Positions 1 through 9,882 of a DNA stretch of 40,738 nucleotides are shown here, in pieces. Made by a program: the position numbers and the translations under genes. This DNA comes from Bacteroidota bacterium (lineage in GTDB: Bacteria; Bacteroidota; Bacteroidia; Chitinophagales; Saprospiraceae). A model generated the notes under the pieces. The model was not told the DNA's origin, searched no databases, and saw only the letters and a program-made list of their open reading frames with translations. The DNA lies in NCBI GenBank assembly GCA_029561355.1, contig JAKQJD010000173.1, positions 1-40,738 on the forward strand, given 5' to 3'. Position 1 is the first letter of the stretch. Every line of letters starts with the position of its first letter.

Positions 1-33
1 CGCTTATCGTTCACCACCATAATTCCCGACATC

Positions 34-3000
34 GTGTTTGGATTTCTAAAGAAAATACTCGGCACCAAGCAAGACCGCGACATGAAGCAATATCAGTCGA
101 CGGTAGCCGAAATCAATAATTATTTCGAGCAGTACCAGAGCCTGTCCAATGACGAACTGCGCTCCAAAACGCTCGATTTCCGCGCCCGCATCAAAGAATA
201 CCTGGCCGATATCGATACGGAAATCACCTCTGTACAGCAACAGGCCGTAGATGCGGAAGATTTTAACGAAAAAGAACGCCTGTTTAAAGAGGTGGACGAA
301 CTCGTGAAATCGCGCGACAAGGCATTGGAAGATATCCTGCTGTCCATTCAGCCGGAAGCCTTTGCCCTCGTGAAAGAAACCAGCCGCCGTTTCTCCCATA
401 ATGAAACGCTGACCATGACAGCCACCGACCACGACCGCTGGCTGGCTGCCAAACCCGGCAAAACCTACGTGACCATCGATGGCGACCAGGCGATCTGGAA
501 AAACCGCTGGCTTGCTGCCGGCGGCGAAGTCGTGTGGAACATGGTGCACTACGACGTACAGTTGATCGGCGGTATGGTGTTGCACGACGGTAAAATTGCC
601 GAGATGGCCACCGGTGAGGGTAAAACCCTCGTGGGTACCTTGCCCGCCTACCTCAACGGCGTATCGGGCGAAGGCGTACACATCGTAACCGTGAACGACT
701 ACCTGGCCCGACGCGACTCCGAATGGGTAGGCCCCATTTATGAATTCCTGATGCTGAAGGTGGATTGTATCGACAAATACCGCCCGCATTCCAAAGAGCG
801 CATCGAGGCCTATAAAGCCGACATCACCTTCGGTACCAACTCCGAATTCGGCTTCGACTACCTGCGCGACAACATGGTTATCAGCCCCGACGAACTGGTG
901 CAGCGCAAACACCACTACGCCATCGTGGATGAGGTGGACTCCGTGCTGATCGACGACGCGCGTACGCCGCTGATCATTTCCGGCCCCGTCACCCGCGGCG
1001 CCGACGACCAGGAATACGTCGAACTCAACCCGACCGTCAAACGCCTGCTCGAAGAACAAGGCAAACTGGCTGCCCAGTTTCTGACCGACGCCCGCAAACT
1101 GATTTCCTCCGGCAACACCGGCGCGGAAGAAGGCGGTGGCGGCCTTGCCCTGCTGCGCGCACACCGGGCCCTGCCCAAGTCGCGCCCACTCATCAAGTTC
1201 CTGAGCGAAGAAGGTAATAAAGTACTGCTGCAAAAATCGGAAAACGTTTACCTGCAGGAAAATGCCAAACGTATGCCCGAGGTAGACAGCGAGTTGCTGT
1301 TTTACATCGACGAAAAAAACCGGCAGGTGGAACTCACTGAAAAAGGTGTCGAATTCCTGTCGCGTTTCAGCAATGACCCGGGCTTCTTTATCATGCCCGA
1401 CATCAGTGAAGCGCTGGTGTTCATCGACCGCGACGAGAACCTGAGCCACGAGGAAAAAATTGAAGCGAAAGAGCGCCTGTCGCAGGATTACGGGGTGAAA
1501 AGCCGCCGCGTACACGCCATTCAGCAATTGCTGAAAGCCTACGCACTGTTTGAAAAAGACAATGAATACATCGTTATAGACGGCGACGTAAAAATCGTGG
1601 ACGAACAAACGGGCCGCGTCATGGAAGGCCGCCGCTATTCCGACGGTCTGCACCAGGCCCTGGAAGCGAAGGAAAACGTAAAAGTGGGCGAGATTACCCA
1701 GACTTACGCTACGGTGACGCTCCAGAACTACTTCCGCATGTTCCACAAACTGGCCGGTATGACCGGTACGGCCGAAACGGAAGCCAAGGAATTGTGGGAT
1801 ATCTACAAACTCGACGTGGTGGTAGTGCCTACCAACCGCCCGATTACCCGGCAAGACGAACAGGACCTGGTGTACAAAACCGCCCGGGAAAAATACAATG
1901 CCGTCATCGAGGACATCGTGAAACTCCGCGATGCGGGTCGCCCGATCCTGGTCGGTACCACCTCCGTGGAAATTTCCGAACTGCTGTCGCGCATGCTCAA
2001 AATGCGCGGCATCGACCACAACGTACTGAATGCCAAGCAACACCAGCGTGAAGCCGAGATCGTAGCGGAAGCGGGCCAGCCTAGTAAGGTGACCATCGCC
2101 ACCAACATGGCCGGTCGGGGTACCGACATCAAACTCGGCCCCGGCGTAAAAGAAGTCGGCGGTCTGGCTATCATCGGTACCGAACGCCACGAAAGCCGCC
2201 GGGTCGACCGCCAGTTGCGCGGCCGTGCCGGTCGTCAGGGCGACCCCGGTTCGTCGCAGTTTTACGTGTCGCTGGAAGACCAGTTGATGCGTCTGTTCCA
2301 GAGTGACCGCATCGCCGGCCTGATGGACAAAATGGGCCACAAGGAAGGCGACGTGATCCAGCACTCCATGGTAACCAACAGCATCGAGCGCGCACAGAAA
2401 AAAGTAGAGGAAAATAACTTCGGCATCCGGAAACGCCTGCTCGAATATGACGACGTGATGAACATCCAGCGGGAAGCGATCTACAAAAAACGCCACAACG
2501 CCCTGTTCGGCGACCGCCTTTCGGTCGATATCAACAACGCCTTCACCGCTATTACTTCCGAACTGGTACAGGTGCACCGCGAAGGCGGCGATTTCGAAAC
2601 CTTCCGGCTCGATTCGATCCGCGTCATCGGCGTAGACCCTGAAATGGATCCCAACTGGTTCAAAACCGCTCCGATGGGGACGGTGCTGGCTACGTTCCAG
2701 CAACAGGTATTCGACCTGTACGAATACAAATCAAAACAGGTCGGCGATCGTTTGTTGCCGATCATCAAGGATGTATTCACCCGCGAAGGCCAGCGCTACA
2801 AACGTATCGTCGTGCCGTTTACCGACGGCAGCCTGGGCCTGAACATCAGCGCCGACATGGAAGAGGCCATCAAAAGCAACGGCAAATCCATCATGCACGA
2901 CATCGAAAAAGTGGCCACCCTGGCCCTCATCGACGACGCCTGGAAGGAGCACCTGCGCAACGTGGACGACCTGAAAGAATCCGTACAAGGCGCCTCCTTC

Positions 3001-3390
3001 GAACAGAAGGACCCGCTGGTGATCTATAAAATGGAAGCCTACAACCTGTTCGAGGGCCTCATCGGCCACATCAACTCGAACGTGACTTCCTTCCTGCTCA
3101 AAGGCTCGCTCACGCTGCCCGACGAACAGGACGTGCAACGCTCCCAGCAACAACAGGCCGCCGCAGAAGCGCAACGCCGCGCCCAGGCCAGCCGCCTGCG
3201 CGCCAACAACTCCGGACAGGAAATGACCGAATCGCAGCAGGCCGCCCAGCGCGCCGCAGCGGCCGCCGGCCAAAGCGGTCCGGTACAGCGCGTGCAGCCG
3301 ATCGTGAAAACGGACAAGGTGGTGGGCCGGAATGAACCCTGCCCTTGCGGAAGCGGGAAAAAATATAAGAACTGCCACGGAGCCGCCTAG
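34..3390 (+). CDS. secA: SecA, preprotein translocase ATPase
   Basis: SecA is the cytosolic ATPase that pushes unfolded preproteins through SecYEG. The product is 1118 aa, the long Bacteroidota type (E. coli SecA is about 900 aa); extra residues lie around 340-480 in the first nucleotide-binding region. Walker A GEGKT is at about residues 194-198 and the Walker B/DEAD-like DEVDS at about 298-302. NBD2 holds [14 protein letters not shown] and the arginine-finger region [14 protein letters not shown] Gln/Ala-rich linker near 1040-1090 leads to the C-terminal zinc motif [14 protein letters not shown], which binds SecB or ribosomes in the family. The start is a GTG at 34; the next in-frame ATG (82) would remove the amphipathic FGFLKKILG segment, so GTG is preferred. 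Only 33 bases precede it, so no promoter can be seen. The TAG stop lies inside a tandem repeat, and a strong terminator follows. Confidence 0.97.
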   Translation: MFGFLKKILGTKQDRDMKQYQSTVAEINNYFEQYQSLSNDELRSKTLDFRARIKEYLADIDTEITSVQQQAVDAEDFNEKERLFKEVDELVKSRDKALEDILLSIQPEAFALVKETSRRFSHNETLTMTATDHDRWLAAKPGKTYVTIDGDQAIWKNRWLAAGGEVVWNMVHYDVQLIGGMVLHDGKIAEMATGEGKTLVGTLPAYLNGVSGEGVHIVTVNDYLARRDSEWVGPIYEFLMLKVDCIDKYRPHSKERIEAYKADITFGTNSEFGFDYLRDNMVISPDELVQRKHHYAIVDEVDSVLIDDARTPLIISGPVTRGADDQEYVELNPTVKRLLEEQGKLAAQFLTDARKLISSGNTGAEEGGGGLALLRAHRALPKSRPLIKFLSEEGNKVLLQKSENVYLQENAKRMPEVDSELLFYIDEKNRQVELTEKGVEFLSRFSNDPGFFIMPDISEALVFIDRDENLSHEEKIEAKERLSQDYGVKSRRVHAIQQLLKAYALFEKDNEYIVIDGDVKIVDEQTGRVMEGRRYSDGLHQALEAKENVKVGEITQTYATVTLQNYFRMFHKLAGMTGTAETEAKELWDIYKLDVVVVPTNRPITRQDEQDLVYKTAREKYNAVIEDIVKLRDAGRPILVGTTSVEISELLSRMLKMRGIDHNVLNAKQHQREAEIVAEAGQPSKVTIATNMAGRGTDIKLGPGVKEVGGLAIIGTERHESRRVDRQLRGRAGRQGDPGSSQFYVSLEDQLMRLFQSDRIAGLMDKMGHKEGDVIQHSMVTNSIERAQKKVEENNFGIRKRLLEYDDVMNIQREAIYKKRHNALFGDRLSVDINNAFTAITSELVQVHREGGDFETFRLDSIRVIGVDPEMDPNWFKTAPMGTVLATFQQQVFDLYEYKSKQVGDRLLPIIKDVFTREGQRYKRIVVPFTDGSLGLNISADMEEAIKSNGKSIMHDIEKVATLALIDDAWKEHLRNVDDLKESVQGASFEQKDPLVIYKMEAYNLFEGLIGHINSNVTSFLLKGSLTLPDEQDVQRSQQQQAAAEAQRRAQASRLRANNSGQEMTESQQAAQRAAAAAGQSGPVQRVQPIVKTDKVVGRNEPCPCGSGKKYKNCHGAA

Positions 3391-3414
3391 TGAGTTGTGA
3401 ATAGTGAGTTGTGA
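3388..3414 (+). repeat. 13-nt direct repeat starting at the secA stop codon
   Basis: TAGTGAGTTGTGA occurs at 3388-3400 and again at 3402-3414, one base apart. The first copy includes the secA stop codon TAG. This is one of several purine-rich tandem-unit repeats in the window that begin at a stop codon. Confidence 0.8.
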
Positions 3415-3425
3415 GTGGCGTATAG

Positions 3426-3464
3426 ATCCCGAACTTTTGTGGAAACAAGAGTTCGGGATTTTTT
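3426..3464 (+). terminator. Rho-independent terminator of secA
   Basis: ATCCCGAACT (3426-3435) pairs with AGTTCGGGAT (3450-3459). The stem continues inward through TTTGT/ACAAG with one G-U pair around a GGAA loop, giving about 16 bp, and is followed by six T. It lies 36 nt after the secA stop. Confidence 0.88.
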
Positions 3465-3545
3465 GTGAAAGTCTCTTGAGAAATTTTCAGTTGCATCAGC
3501 ACCTTCTTTATACCCTCGTACCCTCTCAAAAGCAAGTGACCACAA

Positions 3546-3707
3546 ACCGGGGCGACCATAAACCAACCGGGCGACCACAAGGATCGCCCCTACCCACGAA
3601 ATCCAAAACCTTTGTTAACATGAATGCCAAAGGTGAACGGGTAGGGGCGACCCTTGTGGTCGCCCCGGTTTATGGTCGCCCGGTACAACAACCCGGTACA
3701 ACAACCC
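3546..3707. repeat. Palindromic repeat element (REP/MITE-like) with GTAGGGGCGACC arms
   Basis: Left arm 3546-3595 and right arm 3639-3684 are near-perfect reverse complements over about 46-50 nt, with small differences such as GGGG/GGG and an A/G. Each arm contains two versions of GGGCGACCA(T/C)AA. The 43-nt loop has its own 7-bp hairpin (ACCTTTG / CAAAGGT). The right end carries a 13-nt tandem repeat, GGTACAACAACCC twice (3682-3707). No protein is encoded. Repeats with GTAGGGGCGACC-like arms recur in intergenic regions of many bacteria, as I recall. This one sits between the secA terminator and the terminator of the convergent gene. Confidence 0.8.
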
Positions 3708-3764
3708 GGAATAATTGCTCCGACCTGTAGCTCGTCCCGCCATTAACAGGAACGTAAAGCCCAT

Positions 3765-3804
3765 AAAAAAATCCCGAATCTCTCTCAACAAGAAAGATTC
3801 GGGA
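3765..3804 (-). terminator. Rho-independent terminator of the two-module T9SS gene
   Basis: On the minus strand TCCCGAATCT pairs with AGATTCGGGA around a 13-nt loop and is followed by a run of seven T. It lies about 100 nt after the stop of the minus-strand gene that ends at 3903. It shares its ATCCCGAA core with the secA terminator. The rest of 3391-3902 holds the repeats listed and no gene. Confidence 0.85.
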
Positions 3805-3902
3805 CCAAATTTTTATCCTTTATTCGTTAAAAAAGCACTTTCCAGATTGCATTCTCAAAATGCCAGGCGCAACGCGCCCTAATAACGAATAACCAATAAC
3901 CA

Positions 3903-6803
3903 TTAACGCACCACAATCAGTTTCTCCGTTTTCACCGCATTACCCGCCTGAATGCGAACGAAGTAAAAGCCGCTCGACAGTTGTGTGGTGTTCAGCGTAA
4001 ACTGTTGCTCGCCTGCTACTGCTTTTTCATTGATCTGAGCGCCGAAGTACTGGCCGTTCAGGCCGTAGATAGATACGTTCAGGTCGGCAGGCGTAGTCAG
4101 TTCCATTTGCAGGGTCACTTGGTCGTTGGCCACCGTCGGGAACATTTTCACGCGGCTGATATACTGCTCCACGTTTTTCGTTTCGGTGAGGCCGTCGACG
4201 TTCAGTTCGAGGAATTTAGCCCAGCCCTGCGTCCAGTCTTCCTGTCCGCCGAACGCGCCGGCGTAAGATACCTGGTCGAAGAAACTGTTGTTCACACGTG
4301 CTGCCGTGAAGGAAGCGGCGCCCAAAGCCGGCGAATTGAATTTCGGTTGTGCATTTGGGTAGTCCAAGTTGAACGGGTCCTGTAGATTCACGGAAGCCGC
4401 AGCGGCCAGGGCCGAGTTGGCAAAACCGGTAGTGTTGAACCAGTTTGTCACATCGAAACCGACGGTGTTGGTCGTGGTCAGCAGGGAAGTCGGGCCTGCT
4501 ACGAAGGTATTTTTTACTTCGATTTTATTGGACGTAGCGTGGTTGGCGCAAGAGTCGCCGTCGATAAAAATACCCACCGGGTAACTGCCCATCAGGATCG
4601 AGTTGAAAATTGCTGGTTCGGAGTTGCGGCGAATGTGTGCTGCGCGTTTGTAGTCCGGAGCCACGGAACCCGAAGGGCCTACGATGGTGGCGTTGGAGAA
4701 CGTCGGGCGGGTTTTAGGTGTTGCAGCCGTACCGGTCGCGTTGTTGTCTATTTCAAAACCGTTGGAGCCGCTCACGTCTGCTACTTCCGGGTCGCGTACC
4801 GAAAAAGCGTACTGAATATTGCCGTTGTAGCCGAAATCGCAGTCGAAATCGTCGTCGAGGCCGCGGTAAGCGATGAGGTGTTTGCAGTTGACCGAACCGC
4901 CGAACCATTCGTACGAGTCGTCGCCGGAGTACGCTACTTCGACGTGGTCGATGGTGGTGCCGGAGCCGACGCCGCCGAGTGTGAGGCCGTTGATCTCGTT
5001 GTTCGGCTGGAATGCGATACCGGGGTATTCGATGCGCACGTATTTCAGCGTACCGGAGTTATCTGCTGCGTTGGGTGTGCCGCCGCCGCAAGCACCGCCG
5101 TAGAGGCCGTCGCCGGCAGCATTGTTCACGCCGCCTTCAATTTCGCCGCAACCGGCTGTACCCTGATAGGAGGTATTGGTAGTGCCGTTTCCGAGGATGA
5201 TCACACCGCCCCAGGAGCCATAGGTGGGTTCCGGGTCGTTGGTGGTGAATACGATGGGCAGGTCGGCAGTGCCTTCCGCTTCGATTTTAGAGCAGCGCGT
5301 TACGATGAGCGCACCTTTCGTACCCTTATCGCCTTTGATCACTGTGCCCGGCTCGATGGTCAGGGTAGCGCAGTTTTTCACATAGATAAAACCTTGCAAA
5401 ACGTACACTTTATCGGCAGTCCAGGTAGTATTGGCAGTAATGTTACCGGAAATGACCACTTCCGGCGTAGGCGCCAGGCCTGCCTGTTGCAGGTTGTCGC
5501 CGAAACGCGACCAGGAAGCCGTCCAGTCGCCCGAAGGACCGAAAGCGCCGGCATAACTCACCTGCGTGAAGAAACCGCCGCCGAGGCGTGCGTTGGAAAA
5601 ATCGGAAGCGCCAAGCACCGGCGAAGTCGCTTCCGGACGCGGGTCGGGAACGTTCAGGTTGAACGGATCGGCCAGTTGTGCGTCGGCGGAATTGGTGCCG
5701 GTGGAAATCTGGTTGGCTGTTGCGTAGGCGGCGATGTCAAAACCGGCGCCATTGGTCGACAGCGGAGCAGTCATACCGTGGTAGAACGAGTTTTTCACCA
5801 CCAGTTTGCCGGCTTGTGCATTGAGGGCGCAGGAGTCGCCGTCGATAAACAGGCCGACGGGGTAAGAACCGACAAATACGGAGTTGAACACACCCGGCTC
5901 GGAATTGCGGCGCAGGTGGTTGGCGCGTTTGAAGTCGGGCGCTACGGTTCCGTTCGGGCCGGCGATCGTTACATTGGAGAACGTCGGGCGGGTTTTAGGC
6001 GTAGCGCCGGTACCTGTAGCGTTGTTGTCCACTTCAAAACCGTTGGAGCCGCTCACGTCGGCCACTTCAGGGTCACGTTGGGCATAAGCGAACTGGATGT
6101 TGCCATTGTAGCCGAAATCGGCATCAAAATCGTCGTCGAGGCCGCGGTAAGCGATCAGGTGTTTTGCGTTGACCGAACCGCCGAACCATTCGAACGAGTC
6201 GTCGCCGGAGTAGGATACCTGTACGTTGTCGATGGTAGTACCCGAGCCGACGCCACCCATGGTGAGGCCGTTGATCTCGTTATTGGGCTGGAAAGCGATA
6301 CCGGGGTATTCGATGCGTACGTATTTCAGTACACCGGAATTGTCGGTAGCATTAGGCGTACCGCCGCCGCAGGCGCCGCCGTAGAGGCCGTCGCCGTTGG
6401 CATTGTTCACACCGCCTTCGATCTCGCCGCAACCGGCCGTGCCCTGGAAGGAAGTGTTGGTCGTGCCGTTGCCGAGGATGATGATGCCACCCCAGTCGCC
6501 GTAGTCGGGAGAGGATTCGTTGCTGGTAAATACGATAGGCTGGTCGGCAGTTCCTTCCGCGATGATTTTGGAGCCGCGCGTGATGATCAGGGCGCCTTTG
6601 GTGAGTTTATCGCCTTTGATCAAGGTGCCTGCTTCGATGGTCAGCGTCGCACCGTTTTTTACATACACAAAACCACTCAGCAGGTAGGTGTTGGTTTTAC
6701 TCCAGGTCGTATTGGTCGTAATATCGCCCGATACCGTCACCTGCGCAAAAATACCGGTGCAGGCGGCTACATAAAGGGCAAGTAGTAGAAGTGTCTTTTT
6801 CAT
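3903..6803 (-). CDS. T9SS-secreted protein with two near-identical ~420-aa modules
   Basis: A secreted protein of 966 aa with no catalytic motif that I recognise. The start is at 6803, where [20 protein letters not shown] forms a signal peptide; an upstream extension of 22 residues is Arg/Lys-rich and unlikely to be translated. Two tandem modules (about 25-440 and 447-870) open with the same ITxNTTW...[13 protein letters not shown] pattern, Gly/Asn-rich and compatible with a beta-helix. They share long nearly identical stretches, such as [18 protein letters not shown] and RGLDDDFD. The C-terminal 80 residues (from [10 protein letters not shown], ending in KTEKLIVVR) are a type A T9SS sorting domain, which in this family leads to outer-membrane export and surface anchoring. 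Conserved Cys and Asp clusters ([18 protein letters not shown]) suggest metal or ligand binding. A terminator follows, and a CAAAGGTC (-7-like) element lies upstream. Confidence 0.9.
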   Translation of the reverse strand: MKKTLLLLALYVAACTGIFAQVTVSGDITTNTTWSKTNTYLLSGFVYVKNGATLTIEAGTLIKGDKLTKGALIITRGSKIIAEGTADQPIVFTSNESSPDYGDWGGIIILGNGTTNTSFQGTAGCGEIEGGVNNANGDGLYGGACGGGTPNATDNSGVLKYVRIEYPGIAFQPNNEINGLTMGGVGSGTTIDNVQVSYSGDDSFEWFGGSVNAKHLIAYRGLDDDFDADFGYNGNIQFAYAQRDPEVADVSGSNGFEVDNNATGTGATPKTRPTFSNVTIAGPNGTVAPDFKRANHLRRNSEPGVFNSVFVGSYPVGLFIDGDSCALNAQAGKLVVKNSFYHGMTAPLSTNGAGFDIAAYATANQISTGTNSADAQLADPFNLNVPDPRPEATSPVLGASDFSNARLGGGFFTQVSYAGAFGPSGDWTASWSRFGDNLQQAGLAPTPEVVISGNITANTTWTADKVYVLQGFIYVKNCATLTIEPGTVIKGDKGTKGALIVTRCSKIEAEGTADLPIVFTTNDPEPTYGSWGGVIILGNGTTNTSYQGTAGCGEIEGGVNNAAGDGLYGGACGGGTPNAADNSGTLKYVRIEYPGIAFQPNNEINGLTLGGVGSGTTIDHVEVAYSGDDSYEWFGGSVNCKHLIAYRGLDDDFDCDFGYNGNIQYAFSVRDPEVADVSGSNGFEIDNNATGTAATPKTRPTFSNATIVGPSGSVAPDYKRAAHIRRNSEPAIFNSILMGSYPVGIFIDGDSCANHATSNKIEVKNTFVAGPTSLLTTTNTVGFDVTNWFNTTGFANSALAAAASVNLQDPFNLDYPNAQPKFNSPALGAASFTAARVNNSFFDQVSYAGAFGGQEDWTQGWAKFLELNVDGLTETKNVEQYISRVKMFPTVANDQVTLQMELTTPADLNVSIYGLNGQYFGAQINEKAVAGEQQFTLNTTQLSSGFYFVRIQAGNAVKTEKLIVVR

Positions 6804-6836
6804 TGCAGGATATTTTTTGATGAAAATGTTGCGCCG

Positions 6837-6844
6837 CAAAGGTC
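6837..6844 (-). promoter_or_regulatory. Bacteroidota -7 promoter element (7/8 match)
   Basis: On the minus strand this reads GACCTTTG, one mismatch from TAnnTTTG, about 34 nt upstream of the ATG at 6803. The spacing to the start resembles the better matches elsewhere in the window. No clear -33 TTTG sits at the ideal distance. Confidence 0.45.
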
Positions 6845-6915
6845 GCTTCATCCTATCCCGCAGGGGCAAAGAGGGGGTTAAGTTTGGTTTAAGTCTGTAT
6901 TAAGCCAAGGTAAAG

Positions 6916-7110
6916 TTAGAAGTGAGAAGAGAGAGGTGAGAAGTGAGATACGTAGAGTTGACCGCTTCGCCCAAGAATAGAAGTGAGAAGAGAGAGGTGA
7001 GAAGTGAGATGCGTAGATTACACCGCTTTACTCTAGTATTTTGAAAATACCATGGGCGAAGCGGTGTAATCTACGCATCTCACTTCTCACCTCTCACTTC
7101 TCACTTCTAA
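6916..7110. repeat. Long inverted and direct repeat made of GAAGTGAGA units
   Basis: A unit of about 50 nt starting TAGAAGTGAGAAG and ending near ACCGCTT occurs as direct copies at 6917-6972 and 6978-7028. It occurs again inverted at 7054-7110. Copy two and the inverted copy form a near-perfect stem of about 50 bp. The loop contains a perfect 15-nt dyad, GTATTTTGAAAATAC. Within each arm GTGAGAA-like heptads repeat. On the minus strand the inverted copy starts with the TAG stop codon (7109-7107) of the upstream peptidase gene. It fills most of the gap between two minus-strand genes and may act as a terminator or an mRNA 3'-end stabiliser. Confidence 0.85.
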
Positions 7111-9182
7111 TTCAAGCTCGGCAGGAACCCATATTCCTTCCCATACCGCAGCATCTGCTTCACAAAATCCAGTTCGCGTTCTACTTTGATGTCGATGATT
7201 TTGCCGGAGGCGTTTTTGACGGCGATCAGTTTGGGCTGCACGAACCCGGAGTAGGCTTTGGTGGGCAGGCTGGCATAGCGGGCTTTCACTTGTTTGCCGG
7301 TTTCGGCGTCGGTTTTGATACCGTATGTTTCCACGAGTTCGCGGGCGGCATTAAAATCGCCTTCCGATTTGATGCGCTGGAGTTCGGAGAGCAACTGGCC
7401 GAAGAGAACGCGCAATTTGGCGTAATCGCGGATGTCATAATATATTTTTCCATTGCGCACTTCCTTGACGATCACGTTATTGGATTTTCCTTTTTCCAGC
7501 GCCCAGGCAGCTACCAACTGGCGGTTGCGCATATGGTCTTCCTCGATGTCGTGACCGGGTTGCAGGCGGCGGAGTTGCATGAGCAGGCCGTTGCGGATGT
7601 AGTTGTCGTACTCGGCTTTGTAGGCATTGGCATCGGGCAGCAGGCCCCACTCGACCAGTTTCGGGTCGGGCATGTAGTAGAGCGCTACGAGGTCAGCGCG
7701 ACCTTCTTCGAGGGTGCTGGCGTATTGTTTCAGCGTGATGTTTGGCTCCGGCATGCCGGGTTTCATCTGGCCGCTGGCGTGACCGATCACTTCATGCAGG
7801 GCGGTGTGCATTTTACCGCAGGCTTCGGCGTATTTCCGGGCGTTTTCGATTTCTTCGGGGTCATTGGCGAATTCGGCAGTGGCCAGGGCGCCGCCGGCTT
7901 TTCCGTAAGCGTTCTCGATGTTGTTCAGACTGACCGATTTGGAACCCAGTTCACGTATCCAGTTGGAGTTGGGCAGGTTGACGCCGATGGGCGTGCTGGG
8001 AGCGCAGTCGCCGCCTTCCATGGCCACGTTGATCACGCGGTAGGAAACACCCTGCACCTTTTTCTTTTTGTAGGCAGCGGGGATGGTGCTGTTATCTTCG
8101 AAATACTGGGCGTTCTTACTCACGATGGCCATTTTTTCGGTAGCCTCCGGGTCGTTGTACTGCACCATGGCTTCGAAATCGGCTTTGTACCCTTTCGGGT
8201 CGTGGTACACTTCGATAAACCCATTGATGAGGTCGATCTTGCTTTCGGTATCTTTTACCCAGGCCATATTGTACTCATCGAATTTTTTCAGATCGCCGGA
8301 TTTGAAGTATTCGACCAGCAGGCCGAGAGCCTTTTTCTGTTGAGCATTTTCGGCAAATGGAATCGCTTTTTCCAGATTTTCCACTACTTTATCAAGCGCT
8401 GCGCCGTACATGTTGCCGGCGCCTGCGCGCCAGACGATTTCTTTCAGTTTGCCGTTTTCGCTCACCAGTTTGCTGTTCAGGCCAAAAGATGGCGGGTTGG
8501 GACCGGCTGCATCCAGCATTTTTCCGTAAAAGTCGTCAACCTGTTCTGCGGTGACGTTTTCATAAAAATTGACGGACGAGCCTTTGACCACGTCGGTAGA
8601 AGCATCCTTGCTGGTGCGTTTCGGGAACACCGTCGGGTCGAACACCACCGGCAGCAGGCGTGCCAGAAATGCGTTGACATCTTCTCCGGTAGCCAAGGGC
8701 AGCATTTTGGCGTCGGCGCCTTTCACGAGCGAAGTGAAATAGGCTTGCGAGCAGCCCGGGATCATTTTGGTTTCGTTGTAGTGGTGGTGGATGCCGTTGC
8801 TGAACCACACGCGTTTGGCATACAGTTCGAACGCTTTCCAGTCGGCCGAATTCCGGTCGCCTTTATAGGTGTTAAAAACGGTTTCCAGCGTTTTGCGCAC
8901 GGTGAGGTTCATTTTGCAGTGCTGATCGTAAATGATATCGCGACCGGCCAGCGTGGCTTCGGAGAGGTAATAAATGAAGGTTTTCTGGCGCAGGTCGAGT
9001 TTGTTCCAGCCCGGGAGTTCATATTGCAGGATCTGGAGGTCGGCGAAAGTGTCGAGCAGTACTTTGTCGACATCTGAGCCCATCGACGTTGCAGTGGCGG
9101 GCATCTGCTTTCGGCCGCAGGAAAAGAGCAGGAAAAATGCTGCGATCCAGGTCAGGGCGCGCAGCGGAGATACGAATTTCAT
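7107..9182 (-). CDS. Dipeptidyl-peptidase III-like zinc peptidase (family M49), lipoprotein
   Basis: Family M49 enzymes remove dipeptides from the N-terminus of peptides. The M49 zinc site is present: HEVIGH at about residues 461-466 supplies two His ligands and the catalytic Glu, followed by ASGQ as in the family pattern HELLGHGSG. EEGRAD at about 489-494 matches the family EECRAE motif and supplies the Glu ligand. The start at 9182 gives MKFVSPLRALTWIAAFFLLFSCGRKQ, a lipoprotein signal with lipobox LFSC; the upstream extension is encoded by repeat DNA. The length of 691 aa is normal for M49 enzymes of Bacteroidota. It is likely anchored in the outer or inner membrane and faces the periplasm. 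The small lipoprotein gene lies upstream on the same strand, separated by a long hairpin repeat. The stop codon TAG is part of another repeat. Confidence 0.93.
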   Translation of the reverse strand: MKFVSPLRALTWIAAFFLLFSCGRKQMPATATSMGSDVDKVLLDTFADLQILQYELPGWNKLDLRQKTFIYYLSEATLAGRDIIYDQHCKMNLTVRKTLETVFNTYKGDRNSADWKAFELYAKRVWFSNGIHHHYNETKMIPGCSQAYFTSLVKGADAKMLPLATGEDVNAFLARLLPVVFDPTVFPKRTSKDASTDVVKGSSVNFYENVTAEQVDDFYGKMLDAAGPNPPSFGLNSKLVSENGKLKEIVWRAGAGNMYGAALDKVVENLEKAIPFAENAQQKKALGLLVEYFKSGDLKKFDEYNMAWVKDTESKIDLINGFIEVYHDPKGYKADFEAMVQYNDPEATEKMAIVSKNAQYFEDNSTIPAAYKKKKVQGVSYRVINVAMEGGDCAPSTPIGVNLPNSNWIRELGSKSVSLNNIENAYGKAGGALATAEFANDPEEIENARKYAEACGKMHTALHEVIGHASGQMKPGMPEPNITLKQYASTLEEGRADLVALYYMPDPKLVEWGLLPDANAYKAEYDNYIRNGLLMQLRRLQPGHDIEEDHMRNRQLVAAWALEKGKSNNVIVKEVRNGKIYYDIRDYAKLRVLFGQLLSELQRIKSEGDFNAARELVETYGIKTDAETGKQVKARYASLPTKAYSGFVQPKLIAVKNASGKIIDIKVERELDFVKQMLRYGKEYGFLPSLN

Positions 9183-9219
9183 GAAAGATGATTTTAGAAT
9201 TGGAAAGGATGAGGGATGA

Positions 9220-9309
9220 GAATTCGAGGATTTGAGGATGCGAGGATTTGATCCGCCTGAGTGAGATGAGTGGCAGATCAAATCCTCGCATCCTCAAATA
9301 CTCGAATCC
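9220..9309. repeat. 34-nt-arm inverted repeat of GAGGATTT/GAGGATGC octamers
   Basis: Left arm 9220-9253 and right arm 9276-9309 are reverse complements with about three mismatches, around a 22-nt loop that contains GAGATGAGT. Each arm is a run of 8-nt units (GAGGATTT, GAGGATGC, GAGGATTT). The element starts about 3 nt after the TGA stop of the minus-strand lipoprotein gene (9315-9313) and ends about 37 nt before the peptidase ATG, so it forms the whole intercistronic region. Related copies lie at 13262-13299 (loop plus right arm only) and 25773-25875. Confidence 0.87.
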
Positions 9310-9312
9310 CCG

Positions 9313-9750
9313 TCACCGGGTTTTATCTTTATTCACCAGCATATTCAACTTGCCGTACAACTGATTAACGGGTTCGGCGACGGGAAATTTTTTGTCACCC
9401 CAAACGACCCGTTTGCCCGAGTATTGCAGAAAAGAGTACATGTTGGCGGGGTGTTTGAAATCCAGCGTTTGAATACCGGCCTCGTCGGCGGCTTTAAACA
9501 TGGATTTTGCCACACTGCGTTTTACACTTTGAATTTCGGCCAGCGAATCGCCCATGGTGGCCTCGTGCTGAAACACCTGGCCGTTTTCCAGCAAAATATA
9601 ATATGATTCCTTGCCGACGAAACCGCCGCCGGTACCCCACTGGAGTTGTTTTTCAGGTAAAGATTCGGGCATGTAATGCTTGTGTTTGCAGGCGGAGCCG
9701 GACAATACGACCAGTACGGCCAAGCAGAAAAAGAGCGTTTGAATTTTCAT
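9313..9750 (-). CDS. Small lipoprotein-like protein, function unknown
   Basis: A product of 145 aa that I do not recognise as a named family. The start at 9750 gives MKIQTLFFCLAVLVVLSGSACKHKH, a hydrophobic signal ending at a Cys; the lipobox is imperfect (GSAC), so lipidation is likely but not certain. The mature part contains YYILLENGQVFQHEATMG and a conserved-looking MYSFLQYSGKRVVWGDKKFP segment near the C-terminus. An open frame continues upstream to 10062, but it runs through the promoter and into the divergent cyclase gene, so it is not used. It may be cotranscribed with the M49 peptidase, although the hairpin repeat between them could uncouple the two. Confidence 0.75.
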   Translation of the reverse strand: MKIQTLFFCLAVLVVLSGSACKHKHYMPESLPEKQLQWGTGGGFVGKESYYILLENGQVFQHEATMGDSLAEIQSVKRSVAKSMFKAADEAGIQTLDFKHPANMYSFLQYSGKRVVWGDKKFPVAEPVNQLYGKLNMLVNKDKTR

Positions 9751-9790
9751 CGGAAAGGAACGGTTTAGGTTAAAAGAATGCTTCACGTGG

Positions 9791-9798
9791 CAAATGTA
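9791..9798 (-). promoter_or_regulatory. Bacteroidota -7 element TACATTTG
   Basis: On the minus strand TACATTTG matches TAnnTTTG exactly, 41 nt upstream of the lipoprotein ATG at 9750. No good -33 TTTG is seen. The 132-nt divergent gap (9751-9882) must also hold the cyclase promoter, for which no exact match was found. Confidence 0.55.
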
Positions 9799-9882
9799 GA
9801 ACAAGCGTATGCGTAGACAGTGCGGACAAAGTAAAAAGTCGGTCCGTTGTGCCATAATTTTTACAGTTTTGCCCCGGCGTTT

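Noticed and set aside
46..2703. 885-aa open frame antisense to secA
   Set aside because: Shadow of secA: low-complexity Phe/Val/His/Gly-rich translation without domains, produced by codon bias on the other strand.
3110..3580. Minus-strand frame across the secA end and terminator
   Set aside because: Runs through a terminator and a direct repeat; no coding character.
4539..6785. 748-aa open frame opposite the two-module T9SS gene
   Set aside because: Translation is repetitive only because the real gene is duplicated; no family motif, no signal peptide that fits, no promoter.
7041..9077. 678-aa open frame opposite the M49 peptidase
   Set aside because: Starts inside the inverted repeat and mirrors the peptidase; the M49 zinc motifs on the minus strand settle the coding strand.
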